Shown here in pieces: positions 1 through 8,744 of a DNA stretch of 36,124 nt (position 1 is its first letter; every line of letters begins with the position of its first letter). This stretch comes from Methylobacter sp. (GTDB lineage: Bacteria > Pseudomonadota > Gammaproteobacteria > Methylococcales > Methylomonadaceae): contig JAGXGY010000026.1 of assembly GCA_024636505.1 (NCBI GenBank), positions 1 to 36,124 on the forward strand, written 5' to 3'. The position numbers and the translations under genes are program-made. The notes under the pieces are model-generated. The model was not told where the DNA came from. It ran no database searches and was given only the letters and a program-made list of their open reading frames with translations.

Positions 1-141
1 ACGATTTTTCCCGTGCTGATAATTCAGCCTGCCGGAGGGAATATCCGGTACTGCCAGTCGAGGGGACTTTAGACTCCGCATTATGCCGAGCATCGCCCCG
101 TTGAAGCTGGAAGCTCCTTCCTTTAGGTAGGAGTAATTCAC
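1..141 (+). mobile_element. Right end of an IS200/IS605-family (TnpB-type) element, cut by window edge
   Basis: The first ~140 bases carry the typical 3' end of IS200/IS605 elements that encode TnpB. A GC-rich structured stretch is followed by a terminal hairpin at 114-133 (arms CTCCTTCC and GGTAGGAG, loop TTTA, one mismatch) and then GTAATTCAC, ending near 141. The family consensus as I remember it ends with a CC-TTTAGG-GG hairpin and GTAGTTCAC. The transposase and tnpB genes would lie to the left, outside the window. The exact cleavage position cannot be fixed without the left end or an empty site. The element abuts the 3' end of the minus-strand sensor kinase gene. Confidence 0.7.
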
Positions 142-157
142 TCTACCTCAAAGAGCA
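1..157 (+). ncRNA. Probable omega/reRNA 3' part of a TnpB system, with guide position in flanking DNA
   Basis: In IS200/IS605 elements the right end is transcribed as a scaffold RNA (omegaRNA or reRNA) that guides the TnpB nuclease; the guide is the ~16-20 nt just beyond the element end. Here the scaffold would include the structured stretch from about base 25 and the terminal hairpin 114-133. The guide would start near 142 (CTCTACCTCAAAGAGC). That guide matches the last codons of the neighbouring kinase gene by construction. The 5' end lies outside the window, and whether an intact tnpB exists to use the RNA cannot be seen. Confidence 0.55.
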
Positions 158-1511
158 GCTTAATTCGGGTGCCGCCTGCTACGTCGGCATGACTCAGTTC
201 AAGTCGCGCTTTATGCAAATCAGCAATTTCTTTAACGATTGCCAACCCTAAACCGCAGCCATCGCCTGCACTGCCTGGGATGCGGTAGAATCGTTCAAAA
301 ACCCTGGCTATTTCTGCATCGGGTATGCCGGGGCCATCATCTTCAACGATCAGAACGGGCGCTGGATATCGCTCGACTTTAACCGTAATATTGCCCCGCT
401 TCCGGCCGTAACAAATAGCGTTATCCAGCAAATTTGCCAGTAATTCGCGCAATAAAACCTCGTCACCTTGCACAGGTAACGGTCGCTCAAAACCTTCAAA
501 ACTCAGCTCTATCTGCCGTTGCAATGCTTTGGGAACCCAGTCGATACAGACTTTTCTAGCCAATGCGCACAAATCCAGCTGCCGTAATTCATAGCCGCCA
601 TTAATAGGTTCCGACCGCGCTAAAATCAACAACTGCGTAGTCAAATGCGACATACGATCGGCACAACCTTGAATTTGCATCAACGCCGGTTTAATCTCGG
701 ACACATCCTGTTTACGCAACGCCCGTTCAGCCTGCAATTTTAAGCCGGCCAACGGTGTGCGCAGTTGATGCGCGGCATTGGTGATAAAGCGTTCCTGCGT
801 AGCAATAGCCTGCGTCAGACGTTCCAACAAGTCATTAATGGTATTGGTCAGCGCGCGCACTTCCAGAAACACATGCTGTTCCGGAATCGGTCGCAAGTCA
901 CGGGGGGTCCGCCGGGCAATTTCGTCGGCCAACACCTTCAGCGGCTGCAAACCTCGCCTTACGCCTGCCAATAGATAGACGCCTACCAGCAGGACCAGCG
1001 CCAACTGTGGAACAAGGTCGGCTAATAAAATGTCCATCATCATGTCCCGGCGTTTATTTAAGGTTTCCGCAACATGAACAAAAATTTTTTCAGGGGATTC
1101 GTCGCGCGTAATGAGAATGGATACCACTCTCACCGGCTCGCCATACATCTCATCATCAAAATAGACGGGGTTCGACCAATCCGTTTCCGGCGTTAAGGGT
1201 TCAGGCACAAATTTGTCGCCCTCTAGCAAACCTTTTTCTTCCGAAATGATTTTAAAATAGGTTTTATCCAACTCATCCCATTTGAAGATATCCAAGGCAG
1301 CCGACGGCAATTCTACCAATACAGTGCCTTTGCGTACCTTGATGCCTTCCGTCAATGACCGTGCCGAATCCAGCAGCCAACGGTCGTATGCGACATTAAC
1401 ATGGTGCAGGGTGACAAAATAGGACAGCACCGTTTCGATGCTCATAAAAAAAATCAGCGGAATGGCCAGCCGTAATAGAATTTCAGTTTTCAGGCTGCGG
1501 CTTTTACTCAT
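138..1511 (-). CDS. Two-component sensor histidine kinase (TctE/QseC-like)
   Basis: This is an inner-membrane sensor kinase of 457 aa. One membrane segment sits near residues 12-32, followed by a periplasmic sensor region to about 160 and a second membrane segment at about 165-185. A HAMP-like linker then leads to the dimerisation domain with the phospho-accepting His248 in the motif AAHQLRTPL. The ATPase domain shows the N box (LLDNAICYG), G1 (VEDDGPGIP) and G2 (GCGLGLAIV). The start overlaps the end of the response-regulator gene by 8 bases, so the two are cotranscribed with the regulator first. The stop codon (138-140) falls inside the right end of an IS200/IS605 element, so the last residues (FEVE) may not be the ancestral C-terminus. 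The signal sensed is unknown. Confidence 0.9.
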   Translation of the reverse strand: MSKSRSLKTEILLRLAIPLIFFMSIETVLSYFVTLHHVNVAYDRWLLDSARSLTEGIKVRKGTVLVELPSAALDIFKWDELDKTYFKIISEEKGLLEGDKFVPEPLTPETDWSNPVYFDDEMYGEPVRVVSILITRDESPEKIFVHVAETLNKRRDMMMDILLADLVPQLALVLLVGVYLLAGVRRGLQPLKVLADEIARRTPRDLRPIPEQHVFLEVRALTNTINDLLERLTQAIATQERFITNAAHQLRTPLAGLKLQAERALRKQDVSEIKPALMQIQGCADRMSHLTTQLLILARSEPINGGYELRQLDLCALARKVCIDWVPKALQRQIELSFEGFERPLPVQGDEVLLRELLANLLDNAICYGRKRGNITVKVERYPAPVLIVEDDGPGIPDAEIARVFERFYRIPGSAGDGCGLGLAIVKEIADLHKARLELSHADVAGGTRIKLLFEVE

Positions 1512-2178
1512 TATCCGGGCGCTCCAGTAAATAACCGAGTCCGCGCACCGTCTTGATCACCGAGCCATAGGGCTCTATGCGCTTGCGCAACCGGTACACA
1601 TAAATCTCAATGGCATTGTCGGTCAGGGCGTCGCCGTCGACGGCCAGGCGTTGCGCTATCGAGTCTTTGCTGACGACATTGCCCGCCCGTATCATCAGGA
1701 CTTCCAACAGGCCGTATTCGCGCGCGGACAGGGCAATCGGCTGATCGTCGACCAGCACCCGGTGATTATGGGTGTCGAGGATCAGGCGGCCGCTGACGAT
1801 GTCGTTGCTGAAGCCGCCGTAACAGCGCCGAATCAGGGCGCGAACTCTGGCTTCGAGTTCCCTAAGTTCGAAAGGCTTGGTCATGTAGTCGTCGGCACCC
1901 TGTTCGATGCCGTTAATCCTGTCGTTGACGCCGTCGCGCGCGGTCAGGATCATGATGGGCAACGGCACTTTACGGCTGCGCAGCCTACGCAACAATTCCA
2001 GGCCGTCGATATCCGGCAAGCCCAAATCCAGCACGATCAGGTCGAAACCCTGTGCTTGCAGCAAGTGTTCGGCATAAGCCCCAGACGTTGCACAGGTCAC
2101 TGAATACCCGCTGTCGCCCAAGGTATGAAGCAAACCATCGGCCAAAACGGCATCGTCTTCTATCAATAAAATGTTCAT
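1504..2178 (-). CDS. OmpR-family response regulator (TctD/QseB-like)
   Basis: This 224-aa DNA-binding response regulator is the partner of the downstream kinase. The receiver domain (1-115) has acidic residues D8/D9, phospho-acceptor Asp51 (VLDLGLPDIDG), Thr79 and Lys101 (DDYMTKPF). A winged-helix effector domain occupies about 125-220 with a typical OmpR ending (IKTVRGLGYLLE). It is transcribed away from the SulP-carbonic anhydrase gene across a 257-bp gap. That gap holds a REP-like hairpin and presumably both promoters. The targets are not visible from the sequence; control of the divergent transporter gene is possible but unproven. Confidence 0.9.
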   Translation of the reverse strand: MNILLIEDDAVLADGLLHTLGDSGYSVTCATSGAYAEHLLQAQGFDLIVLDLGLPDIDGLELLRRLRSRKVPLPIMILTARDGVNDRINGIEQGADDYMTKPFELRELEARVRALIRRCYGGFSNDIVSGRLILDTHNHRVLVDDQPIALSAREYGLLEVLMIRAGNVVSKDSIAQRLAVDGDALTDNAIEIYVYRLRKRIEPYGSVIKTVRGLGYLLERPDNE

Positions 2179-2336
2179 AAACCCGTGAAAGGTTGGTGAA
2201 AGGGAAGGGGTCTAGAATTATAACGTGATAATAAACCGGAGCGTTGTCTGGCTGTTTTTTCTGCCGCCGGTAAACGAAATATCATTTATGGGGCAATTTT
2301 TAAGTAGGTGTTCATAAGTTTTTTAACATGAGTGGT

Positions 2337-2370
2337 ATGTGTGGGAGCGGCTAAAGCTGCTCCCACACAT
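2337..2370. repeat. REP-like hairpin
   Basis: A perfect 12-bp inverted repeat (ATGTGTGGGAGC / GCTCCCACACAT) encloses a GGCTAAAGCT loop. The same GTGGGnGCGGCTAAAGC design recurs at 4731-4778, and related GTAGGGGCG-type hairpins occur at 15108-15149 and 22703-22734, marking a dispersed REP family. It lies between a divergent gene pair, so it is not a terminator for either gene. Confidence 0.75.
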
Positions 2371-2435
2371 ACGCCAGAAAACTTTTGTCCAACTATTTAT
2401 AACACTTAATCATTAACATCGGCACAGTTGATACC

Positions 2436-4667
2436 ATGAAACCACAAACCACAGAAAAACCGCAAAATTCAAATTTTGACATTAGCAATGGCAGCCTGTT
2501 TGCCAACCTGAAGTACGATTTACCGGCAGGTCTAGCGGTTTTTCTGATTGCCATCCCCTTATCATTAGGCATAGCGCTGGCATCCGGCGCGCCTTTATTC
2601 TCAGGCTTGATAGCCGGTATTATCGGCGGGCTGATCGTGGCTCCGTTAAGCGGTTCTTCGCTGGGCATCAGCGGCGCAACCGCCGGTATTGCGGTCATTG
2701 TCTGGTCGGCCATTGACAAGCTGGGGTTCAACGGCTTTTTGCTCGCGCTGGTCGTGGCGGGCGTTTTTCAAATTATCATGGGGCTGTCCAAAGCCGGGGT
2801 TATTGCCTATTACTTTCCATCATCGGTGATTAACGGCATGTTATCGGGCATGGGCTTTATTCTTTTTCTTAAACAGATTCCCCATGCGATGGGCTACGAC
2901 CGGGATTACGAAGGCGACACCTCGTTTTTTCAGGCCGATAGCTACTCGTCTTTTTCCGAACTGGGGCATATGTTGGAATTCAGTTCGCCCACCGCCGCAG
3001 TGATCGCGTTGATTTCATTGGCGATTCTTATCTTGTGGGAACAGCCGTTTATCAAAGAACAGCGGTTTTTCCAGTTGTTCCAGGGGGTTTTAATTGCGAT
3101 TTTAGCCGGTACGCTGATCAATCTGGGTCTGCAAAATTTTTATCCTGAACTGGCGCTGGGCGGCAATCATCTGGTTATGATTCCGGTGCTGAACAATACC
3201 GGCGATGTATTGAGTCAACTGCATTACCCTGATTTTTCCCAGCTCAATAATCCGGCCATTTACCTGACTGCATTGACCCTGGCTGTAGTGGCCAGCTTAA
3301 AGACGCTACTTTCTGTGGAGGCGGTCGATAAAATGGATCCCTATAAAAGGGTGACATCCACTAACAGGGAGCTGATCGCACAAGGCATCGGCAATGCCTG
3401 CAGCGGATTGATCGGCGGCCTGCCGCTGGCGCAAGTGATCGTGCGCAGTTCTATCGGCATTCAATCCGGGGCAAAAACCAAAGCGGCGGCGATTATATGC
3501 GGGTTACTGTTACTATTTGCGGTTATTTTTATCCCAACAATCATCAACAAAATCCCTTTAGCCAGTTTGGCCAGTGTGTTACTGGTCGTCGGTTATAAAT
3601 TGATCAGGCCGAAAGTTTTCACGCTGATGTACCAAGCGGGTATGTATCATTTCATCCCGTTCTGCGTCACCATCCTGGGCATGATTTTTATCAACCTGCT
3701 GATCGGTCTTGTTATTGGACTGCTCGCCGCCTTGTTTTCGATCTTGCTGGAAAATTATAAAAGCGGTTTTTATTTGAATGAGTCGCACATCGGCAATAAA
3801 ACCATACTCCGGTTATCCGAGCATATCTCTTTTCTGAATAAAGCCAATATTCAACAAATACTTGAACAGTTGCCTGATTATTCGGAAGTCGTGATCGATG
3901 CAACCCGTTCGAAATATATCGATTACGATGTCTTCGAAATTATCGAAAGCTTCAAAATCGAGGCGAAACGAAAACACATCAAACTGACCATTGTCAACCT
4001 GCGCGGTTTCGGTGTGCTTGATCCGATCGAAAATGCCCGTGCGCCCACCTACGATACCCAGCAAGCACTAACACCGGCTAAAGTGCTGGCGTTACTGCAA
4101 GAAGGCAATGAGCGCTTTGTCAATAACCTGAAATCCAACCGGAATTTGTTGGAACAAATTAACGACACCCGGCAAGGCCAGTTTCCCATTGCCATTATCC
4201 TCAGCTGCATGGATTCGCGCACCTCGGTCGAATTGATTTTCGACCAGGGTTTGGGCGATGTGTTCAGCGCGCGGGTGGCCGGCAATGTCATCAATGACGA
4301 CATTCTGGGCAGCATGGAATACGCCTGCAAGCTGGCCGGCTCAAAGTTGATCGTGGTGCTGGGGCATTCGCATTGCGGCGCAGTCAAAGGCGCTTGTGCC
4401 CATGTGGAGCTGGACCATTTAAGCGGACTGTTGCACAAAATAAAACCCGCTGTGGATGCCGTGCAGACGGAAGAGTCTGTGGAAATTACCGCCAATAATG
4501 ACCAACTCGTGCAAAAAGTGGCCGATAAAAATGTGCAGCTGACCGTCGGGCAAATCAAAAGTCAAAGCGCCTTACTGGATGCCATGTTAAAGAGCGGCGA
4601 AATCGCCATCGTCGGCGGCATGTACGACATTGAAACCGGAAAAGTGAAATTTTATACACAGGATTGA
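2436..4667 (+). CDS. SulP-family anion transporter fused to beta-carbonic anhydrase
   Basis: This 743-aa fusion has three parts. Residues ~25-430 form a SulP permease with many membrane segments and the conserved early stretch LPAGLAVFLIAIPLSLGIAL. Residues ~445-540 form a reduced STAS-like cytoplasmic domain (VVIDATRSKYIDYDV). Residues ~555-743 form a beta-class carbonic anhydrase with zinc-site motifs C591-M-D593-S-R595 and H644-x-x-C647. SulP proteins move bicarbonate or sulfate, and fusion to an enzyme interconverting CO2 and bicarbonate strongly suggests a bicarbonate substrate coupled to intracellular hydration or dehydration. Its permease half resembles the stand-alone SulP gene at 6695-8287. 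No strong ribosome site precedes the ATG, but the start fits the family N-terminus. Confidence 0.92.
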   Translation: MKPQTTEKPQNSNFDISNGSLFANLKYDLPAGLAVFLIAIPLSLGIALASGAPLFSGLIAGIIGGLIVAPLSGSSLGISGATAGIAVIVWSAIDKLGFNGFLLALVVAGVFQIIMGLSKAGVIAYYFPSSVINGMLSGMGFILFLKQIPHAMGYDRDYEGDTSFFQADSYSSFSELGHMLEFSSPTAAVIALISLAILILWEQPFIKEQRFFQLFQGVLIAILAGTLINLGLQNFYPELALGGNHLVMIPVLNNTGDVLSQLHYPDFSQLNNPAIYLTALTLAVVASLKTLLSVEAVDKMDPYKRVTSTNRELIAQGIGNACSGLIGGLPLAQVIVRSSIGIQSGAKTKAAAIICGLLLLFAVIFIPTIINKIPLASLASVLLVVGYKLIRPKVFTLMYQAGMYHFIPFCVTILGMIFINLLIGLVIGLLAALFSILLENYKSGFYLNESHIGNKTILRLSEHISFLNKANIQQILEQLPDYSEVVIDATRSKYIDYDVFEIIESFKIEAKRKHIKLTIVNLRGFGVLDPIENARAPTYDTQQALTPAKVLALLQEGNERFVNNLKSNRNLLEQINDTRQGQFPIAIILSCMDSRTSVELIFDQGLGDVFSARVAGNVINDDILGSMEYACKLAGSKLIVVLGHSHCGAVKGACAHVELDHLSGLLHKIKPAVDAVQTEESVEITANNDQLVQKVADKNVQLTVGQIKSQSALLDAMLKSGEIAIVGGMYDIETGKVKFYTQD

Positions 4668-4730
4668 CAAGATAGAACGCTGAAATGAATAGTACTCAGT
4701 CAACTTTATTCTGACGGTTAAGCCACTGGA

Positions 4731-4778
4731 TGTGGGGGCGACTTCAGTCGCCACTGGGCGGCTAAAGCCGCCCCCACA
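4731..4778. repeat. REP-like double hairpin (BIME-type)
   Basis: Outer arms TGTGGGGGCG (4731-4740) and CGCCCCCACA (4769-4778) enclose two inner hairpins: GCGACTTCAGTCGC (4738-4751) and GGGCGGCTAAAGCCGCCC (4756-4773). The paired arrangement resembles a bacterial interspersed mosaic element. It lies 63 bp after the SulP-carbonic anhydrase stop codon and could stabilise the 3' end of that mRNA; it lacks the T-run of an intrinsic terminator. Confidence 0.75.
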
Positions 4779-4903
4779 GTTATAGGCACCCGTCATTTCT
4801 AAATTGACTAAATAATAGGATGGTTTCATATCCGGCGTTCTTAAGTATTGGATCTTTTGGCGATTCAATTTTTGTATTGGGCAACTTATTTTAGGAGAAA
4901 ACT

Positions 4904-5317
4904 ATGATTCCATTAGCTAACCGAAAAATATTGAGCCGTTTCGTTCTGTTTGGCATGGCGGTAACGCTGTACGATGTGATATTACACACATTGCTCGTCT
5001 TCCTGCACCTTGCATTCGAGTGGTTTGAACTGGGTCTTGAGGAACTCATCGAACATCTGTTTCATACCACCCGCCAACAAAGCCAGATTATCGTTTTTTA
5101 TCTGCTGTGGTTGATGCTGCTTTGCGTGCTCTATTACCTGTGGCGGGTATTACCAAGCCTGTATAACCGGATTAAAACACAACTTCTTAGCGTCGGCCTG
5201 GAGTATCAAGCCTATATTAATAATTGTTGGCGCGAACAATCTTCAACCCAAAAAGTAAAATGGATTACCTCTTTTACGGTGAGCGTATCTTGCCTGGCCT
5301 TTTTTGCTTTCAGTTAA
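4904..5317 (+). CDS. Small integral membrane protein of unknown function
   Basis: I do not recognise this 137-aa protein. It has three likely membrane segments at about residues 12-38, 60-82 and 117-136. The intervening loops include an acidic stretch (ELGLEELIEHLFH) and a basic one (YNRIKTQLL). A good ribosome-binding site, AGGAG at 4893-4897, stands 6 bases before the ATG, so this is probably a real gene. It follows the SulP-carbonic anhydrase gene in the same direction after a 236-bp gap holding a REP element, and converges on the flippase gene with a 27-bp gap. A link to carbon transport is only suggested by position. Confidence 0.7.
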   Translation: MIPLANRKILSRFVLFGMAVTLYDVILHTLLVFLHLAFEWFELGLEELIEHLFHTTRQQSQIIVFYLLWLMLLCVLYYLWRVLPSLYNRIKTQLLSVGLEYQAYINNCWREQSSTQKVKWITSFTVSVSCLAFFAFS

Positions 5318-5344
5318 TCGCCCGGTTAGCGGCCGTTAACGTTC

Positions 5345-6661
5345 TCAGTGATTTGGGTGGGAAAACAGCGTGCGCATATGCCGATAAGCCAGCCATTTCA
5401 GGCTGGAAAACAACAGCAGGGTAGGCACGGCGTAAGCCAGAGCAACACCGGCTGAACCGTAGCGAGACCCTAGAATAAAACTCAGGGCTATCATGCTTAG
5501 CGCAGCCAGTGACATTAAGCTAACAACCAGACGATTACGCCCCATAAATTGCAGATAATACGGCGAGTCGGAAAACAGGGTGCTAAATGCGGCTCCGGTC
5601 GTGCTGATAAACAAAGCCTGGTAGCCTTGAGAATAATTGGAGCCAAACAGATCAATAATGTCTTGTCCCCAAATACCGATAATAGTCAGGAAAACGGTGA
5701 TAAAACCGGCAATTAAGTGCATACGCTTAGCAAGCAAAGCCTTAATGGCGGGCTGGTCGCGGCGCTCCAGCAAAACCACCAGCATCGGCAGATAATAACG
5801 ATTAGTCGAGGTACCGATCAGGGAAATTAACGCCGCTGTTTTCATGGCCACCGCATACGTTCCGACTTGCGCTTGCGCGGGATATAATATTTCCAGAATG
5901 ATAATGCCGCCGCTGGTTAGTAAGGTCATCATCACGCTGCTTATCAACAAGGGCAGCGAATTTCTCAGCCACCAGCGCCGACCTTTTAAATTGGCTTTTG
6001 CCTGTTTGAGCGCTTTAGGACTGACGGCTCGTACTGTAATAACCATGAGTACCAGCGTTAAACACCAGGCCATGCCAAAACACAGCACCGCAGAAACGGC
6101 GGTTATCTCAAGCTGAGCATAGGGCAAAGCGATAATCAACAGCAAGAATATTGCCGGCAGAAAAAAACGATACAAAGCTAAAGCCAGGATCTGCACACCG
6201 TAAACGGTAATGACTTCAATTAAAAATAAACACAGCGCAATGACGGGCAGAAAACCGGTGTAAATCACAATTGCGATGTGAAAATCGGCGTTTTTCAAGG
6301 CTAAAAAAGTTTCCAAACCCACGCCGAGTATACCCATCAACACGATGCTGAACAGGAAGATAGTTCGCAACGAAAACAGCAAAAATCCGCGCAGACGCGA
6401 CCAATTTTCACGCTCGATATACAGGGCGATCAGACGCAGCGCGTACTTTTCCAAGCCCATGGTTGCCAGCGTTGACAGTAAAGTAACGACAGAAACCGCC
6501 ACGCTGTAATCACCAAAAGCATCGATAGCCAGGTGCCTGGCCAGAAAAATATTCGCCCAGTACATCAGCGCATAATTACACAGGCTCAAACCGAACAGCA
6601 TCATCGAACTGAAATTACTGGGATGGACGGAAAAATTGGAATTCACTATCAATCCATTCAA
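5345..6661 (-). CDS. Polysaccharide/oligosaccharide flippase (Wzx-like, MOP superfamily)
   Basis: This 438-aa membrane protein has about 12 predicted helices and the arrangement of O-antigen/oligosaccharide flippases. These export lipid-linked saccharides across the inner membrane for surface polysaccharide assembly. The N-terminal region (SLCNYALMYWANIFLARHL) and the helix pattern fit the family. No glycosyltransferases lie nearby, which is unusual for a Wzx-type gene. It starts 33 bp after the SulP stop codon in the same direction, so read-through is likely. The start is uncertain: the longest frame begins with TTG at 6661 without a clear ribosome site; GTG at 6646 (preceded by GGA) or ATG at 6604 are alternatives. 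Confidence 0.8.
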   Translation of the reverse strand: MNGLIVNSNFSVHPSNFSSMMLFGLSLCNYALMYWANIFLARHLAIDAFGDYSVAVSVVTLLSTLATMGLEKYALRLIALYIERENWSRLRGFLLFSLRTIFLFSIVLMGILGVGLETFLALKNADFHIAIVIYTGFLPVIALCLFLIEVITVYGVQILALALYRFFLPAIFLLLIIALPYAQLEITAVSAVLCFGMAWCLTLVLMVITVRAVSPKALKQAKANLKGRRWWLRNSLPLLISSVMMTLLTSGGIIILEILYPAQAQVGTYAVAMKTAALISLIGTSTNRYYLPMLVVLLERRDQPAIKALLAKRMHLIAGFITVFLTIIGIWGQDIIDLFGSNYSQGYQALFISTTGAAFSTLFSDSPYYLQFMGRNRLVVSLMSLAALSMIALSFILGSRYGSAGVALAYAVPTLLLFSSLKWLAYRHMRTLFSHPNH

Positions 6662-6694
6662 TGGATAGACAGTGTTTTAGAATGGCAAATTGTA

Positions 6695-8287
6695 CTAAGT
6701 GTTGGCTCTTTCATTCACTACCACTAGAGCCTTGTGTTTCTGAATCTTTTCTTTACCGTGTAAATCGATAACTTCAACCGCAATATTGTCATCCGGTGCG
6801 GCGATTAGAAAATCATCAATTGTTTCCATAATGTCATGATCGATAAATCCGGCTTTACTCGCATCAATGGTGACGCTGCTGTTTTCCTCAATACGCAGAA
6901 TGAATTTTCTCAGCAACGCTTTGTTCAGAAAAGACACGTCTTTGTTGAATGACAGCACATAATGCGATCCGTCCTGAAGCAAGGTAATCGCCGCAGAATA
7001 ATTGGCTTTGATCACAAAAAATAACCCAATAACCATACCGATAGCCATACCTTTTAATAAATCGGTCATCAGAATAACCAGTACGGTGATCACAAACGGT
7101 AGAAATTGGCTCATGCCTTTTTGGTAAAATTTTTTGAATAAGGCGGGGTTGGCCAACTTATAACCGGTGTGCAGTAAAATTGCCGATAGACAAGATAGCG
7201 GAATATAGTTCAGGTAATTAGCCAGATACATAACGCTCATCAGCAAAAACAGACCATGAGTGAAGCTGGAAATGCGCGTTTGGCCGCCTGCGTTGATGTT
7301 GGCAGCACTGCGCACGATGACCGCAGTGATGGGTAGTCCGCCGAGCATACCGCTGATGATATTGCCGACGCCTTGCGCTTTAAGTTCCCTGTTGGTTGGG
7401 GCGATTCGTTTTAACGGATCCAGTTTATCGGTCGCCTCAAGACTTAACAGCGTTTCCAGGCTGGCGATGATCGCGATGGTGACGGCGACCACATAAACCT
7501 GCGGATTGCTAAGGTAGCTAAAGTCAGGGGACATGAAGTTGTTGAAAAAATCCGTGGTTTTTTCCGACACCGGCAAACTGACCAAATGTTTTGAACTGAC
7601 TGCCCAGTCAGGCGCAATTTGTGTCGCGATCAGGTTATAGCCGACACCCCATAGTACCGCGATTAATGGCCCCGGAACCAGCTTTAACAATTTTTGTTGT
7701 TTAAACCAGGGCGTTCCCCATAAAATCAATAGCAACAAGGCAACCACACTAATTATAACGGCGCCTGGAGACACGCCGCTAAAAGCATCAAATAATTCTA
7801 AAAAGCTTGAATGAGCGGTTTCCTGCATATAACTTTCATCGCCTTCATAACTGGTATCGTAACCGGTGGCATGAGGAATCTGCTTGATAATCAAAATCAA
7901 GCCGATGGCAGCCAACATGCCTTCAATAACAGCAGAGGGAAAAAAAGCGCCGATAATCCCGGCCCGCAGATAGCCCAAGGCGAGCTGCAGGATGCCCGCT
8001 AAAATGCAGGCAACCAGTAAGCCCTGAAAACTGCCGAGACTTTCAATCGCATTGAACACAATCACGGTAAGACCGGCAGCGGGACCGGAAACGCAAAGTT
8101 GTGAGCCGCTGAGCCAGGAGACGATTAAGCCACCAACTAAACCGGCAATCAGACCTGAAAATAGCGGCGCTCCCGAGGCTAAAGCAATACCTAAACATAA
8201 TGGCAGAGCGACCAAGAACACTACGATTCCTGCAGGAATATCACCTTTTAAATGGCGTAAGTAGTATTGAGCGTGTTTATGTATCAT
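6695..8287 (-). CDS. SulP-family anion (probably bicarbonate) transporter
   Basis: This 530-aa inner-membrane permease has the SulP fold (residues ~10-430) and a short C-terminal STAS-like region (VTIDASKAGFIDHDIM, about 475-490). It shares blocks with the permease half of the SulP-carbonic anhydrase fusion at 2436: LGIALASGAPLFSGLIAG near the N-terminus and an HATGYDxxYEGD loop, matched by HAMGYDRDYEGD in the fusion. The two are therefore divergent paralogues within 5 kb; this copy lacks the enzyme domain. The ATG is supported by AAAGGA 8 bases upstream. A 19-bp palindrome at 8313-8331 lies just upstream and may be an operator. Bicarbonate is the likeliest substrate by paralogy, sulfate the alternative. 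Confidence 0.88.
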   Translation of the reverse strand: MIHKHAQYYLRHLKGDIPAGIVVFLVALPLCLGIALASGAPLFSGLIAGLVGGLIVSWLSGSQLCVSGPAAGLTVIVFNAIESLGSFQGLLVACILAGILQLALGYLRAGIIGAFFPSAVIEGMLAAIGLILIIKQIPHATGYDTSYEGDESYMQETAHSSFLELFDAFSGVSPGAVIISVVALLLLILWGTPWFKQQKLLKLVPGPLIAVLWGVGYNLIATQIAPDWAVSSKHLVSLPVSEKTTDFFNNFMSPDFSYLSNPQVYVVAVTIAIIASLETLLSLEATDKLDPLKRIAPTNRELKAQGVGNIISGMLGGLPITAVIVRSAANINAGGQTRISSFTHGLFLLMSVMYLANYLNYIPLSCLSAILLHTGYKLANPALFKKFYQKGMSQFLPFVITVLVILMTDLLKGMAIGMVIGLFFVIKANYSAAITLLQDGSHYVLSFNKDVSFLNKALLRKFILRIEENSSVTIDASKAGFIDHDIMETIDDFLIAAPDDNIAVEVIDLHGKEKIQKHKALVVVNERANT

Positions 8288-8312
8288 GTTAATAATCCTT
8301 TGGTTCGAAAGA

Positions 8313-8331
8313 GGGCATTATATTAATGCCC
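8313..8331. promoter_or_regulatory. Inverted repeat upstream of the SulP gene, possible operator
   Basis: GGGCATTATATTAATGCCC is a perfect 8-bp inverted repeat with a 3-bp centre. It ends 26 bp upstream of the SulP start codon, either over the promoter or within the 5' leader. Its symmetry and size fit a dimeric regulator site, but it could also form a small hairpin in the leader RNA. No regulator can be assigned. Confidence 0.4.
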
Positions 8332-8744
8332 GGCTTATTCTTGAAGACTGCTATTGATATAAGATGGATATCGTGAGTATTGAGCCTAATCATTAAATCA
8401 TCCTAGCTTCTTAACCTTTCAATAACCTTTCATCATGTTCTGAGAACGTGTGTAAACAGGCGCTTCAGCATCAGATTGATCATGGCGACCGGTTAGCGCC
8501 TGGTCGTCTTTGCTCAATCTGCAAAACACGTTGCGAGTACATATTTGATGTTACTTGCTGTCCGCCAACAATACACGAAAACTTGCTATCGGCATCATGT
8601 TGACGCAAGCGATTGTTCACTCTATAGCGTTTTGTTGCAAAAAAGAGAATAAATAACATGCTATTTCCTACTAGAAATCACAATAAAGTCTAACAACCGA
8701 TTTATTATGTTGTAGATTGGCAAATTATTTGATTATTTGTTGCT

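Noticed and set aside
5318..5344. GTTAGCGGCCGTTAAC near-palindrome between convergent genes
   Set aside because: It is imperfect and lacks a T-run; it may help end transcripts but is not convincing as a terminator.
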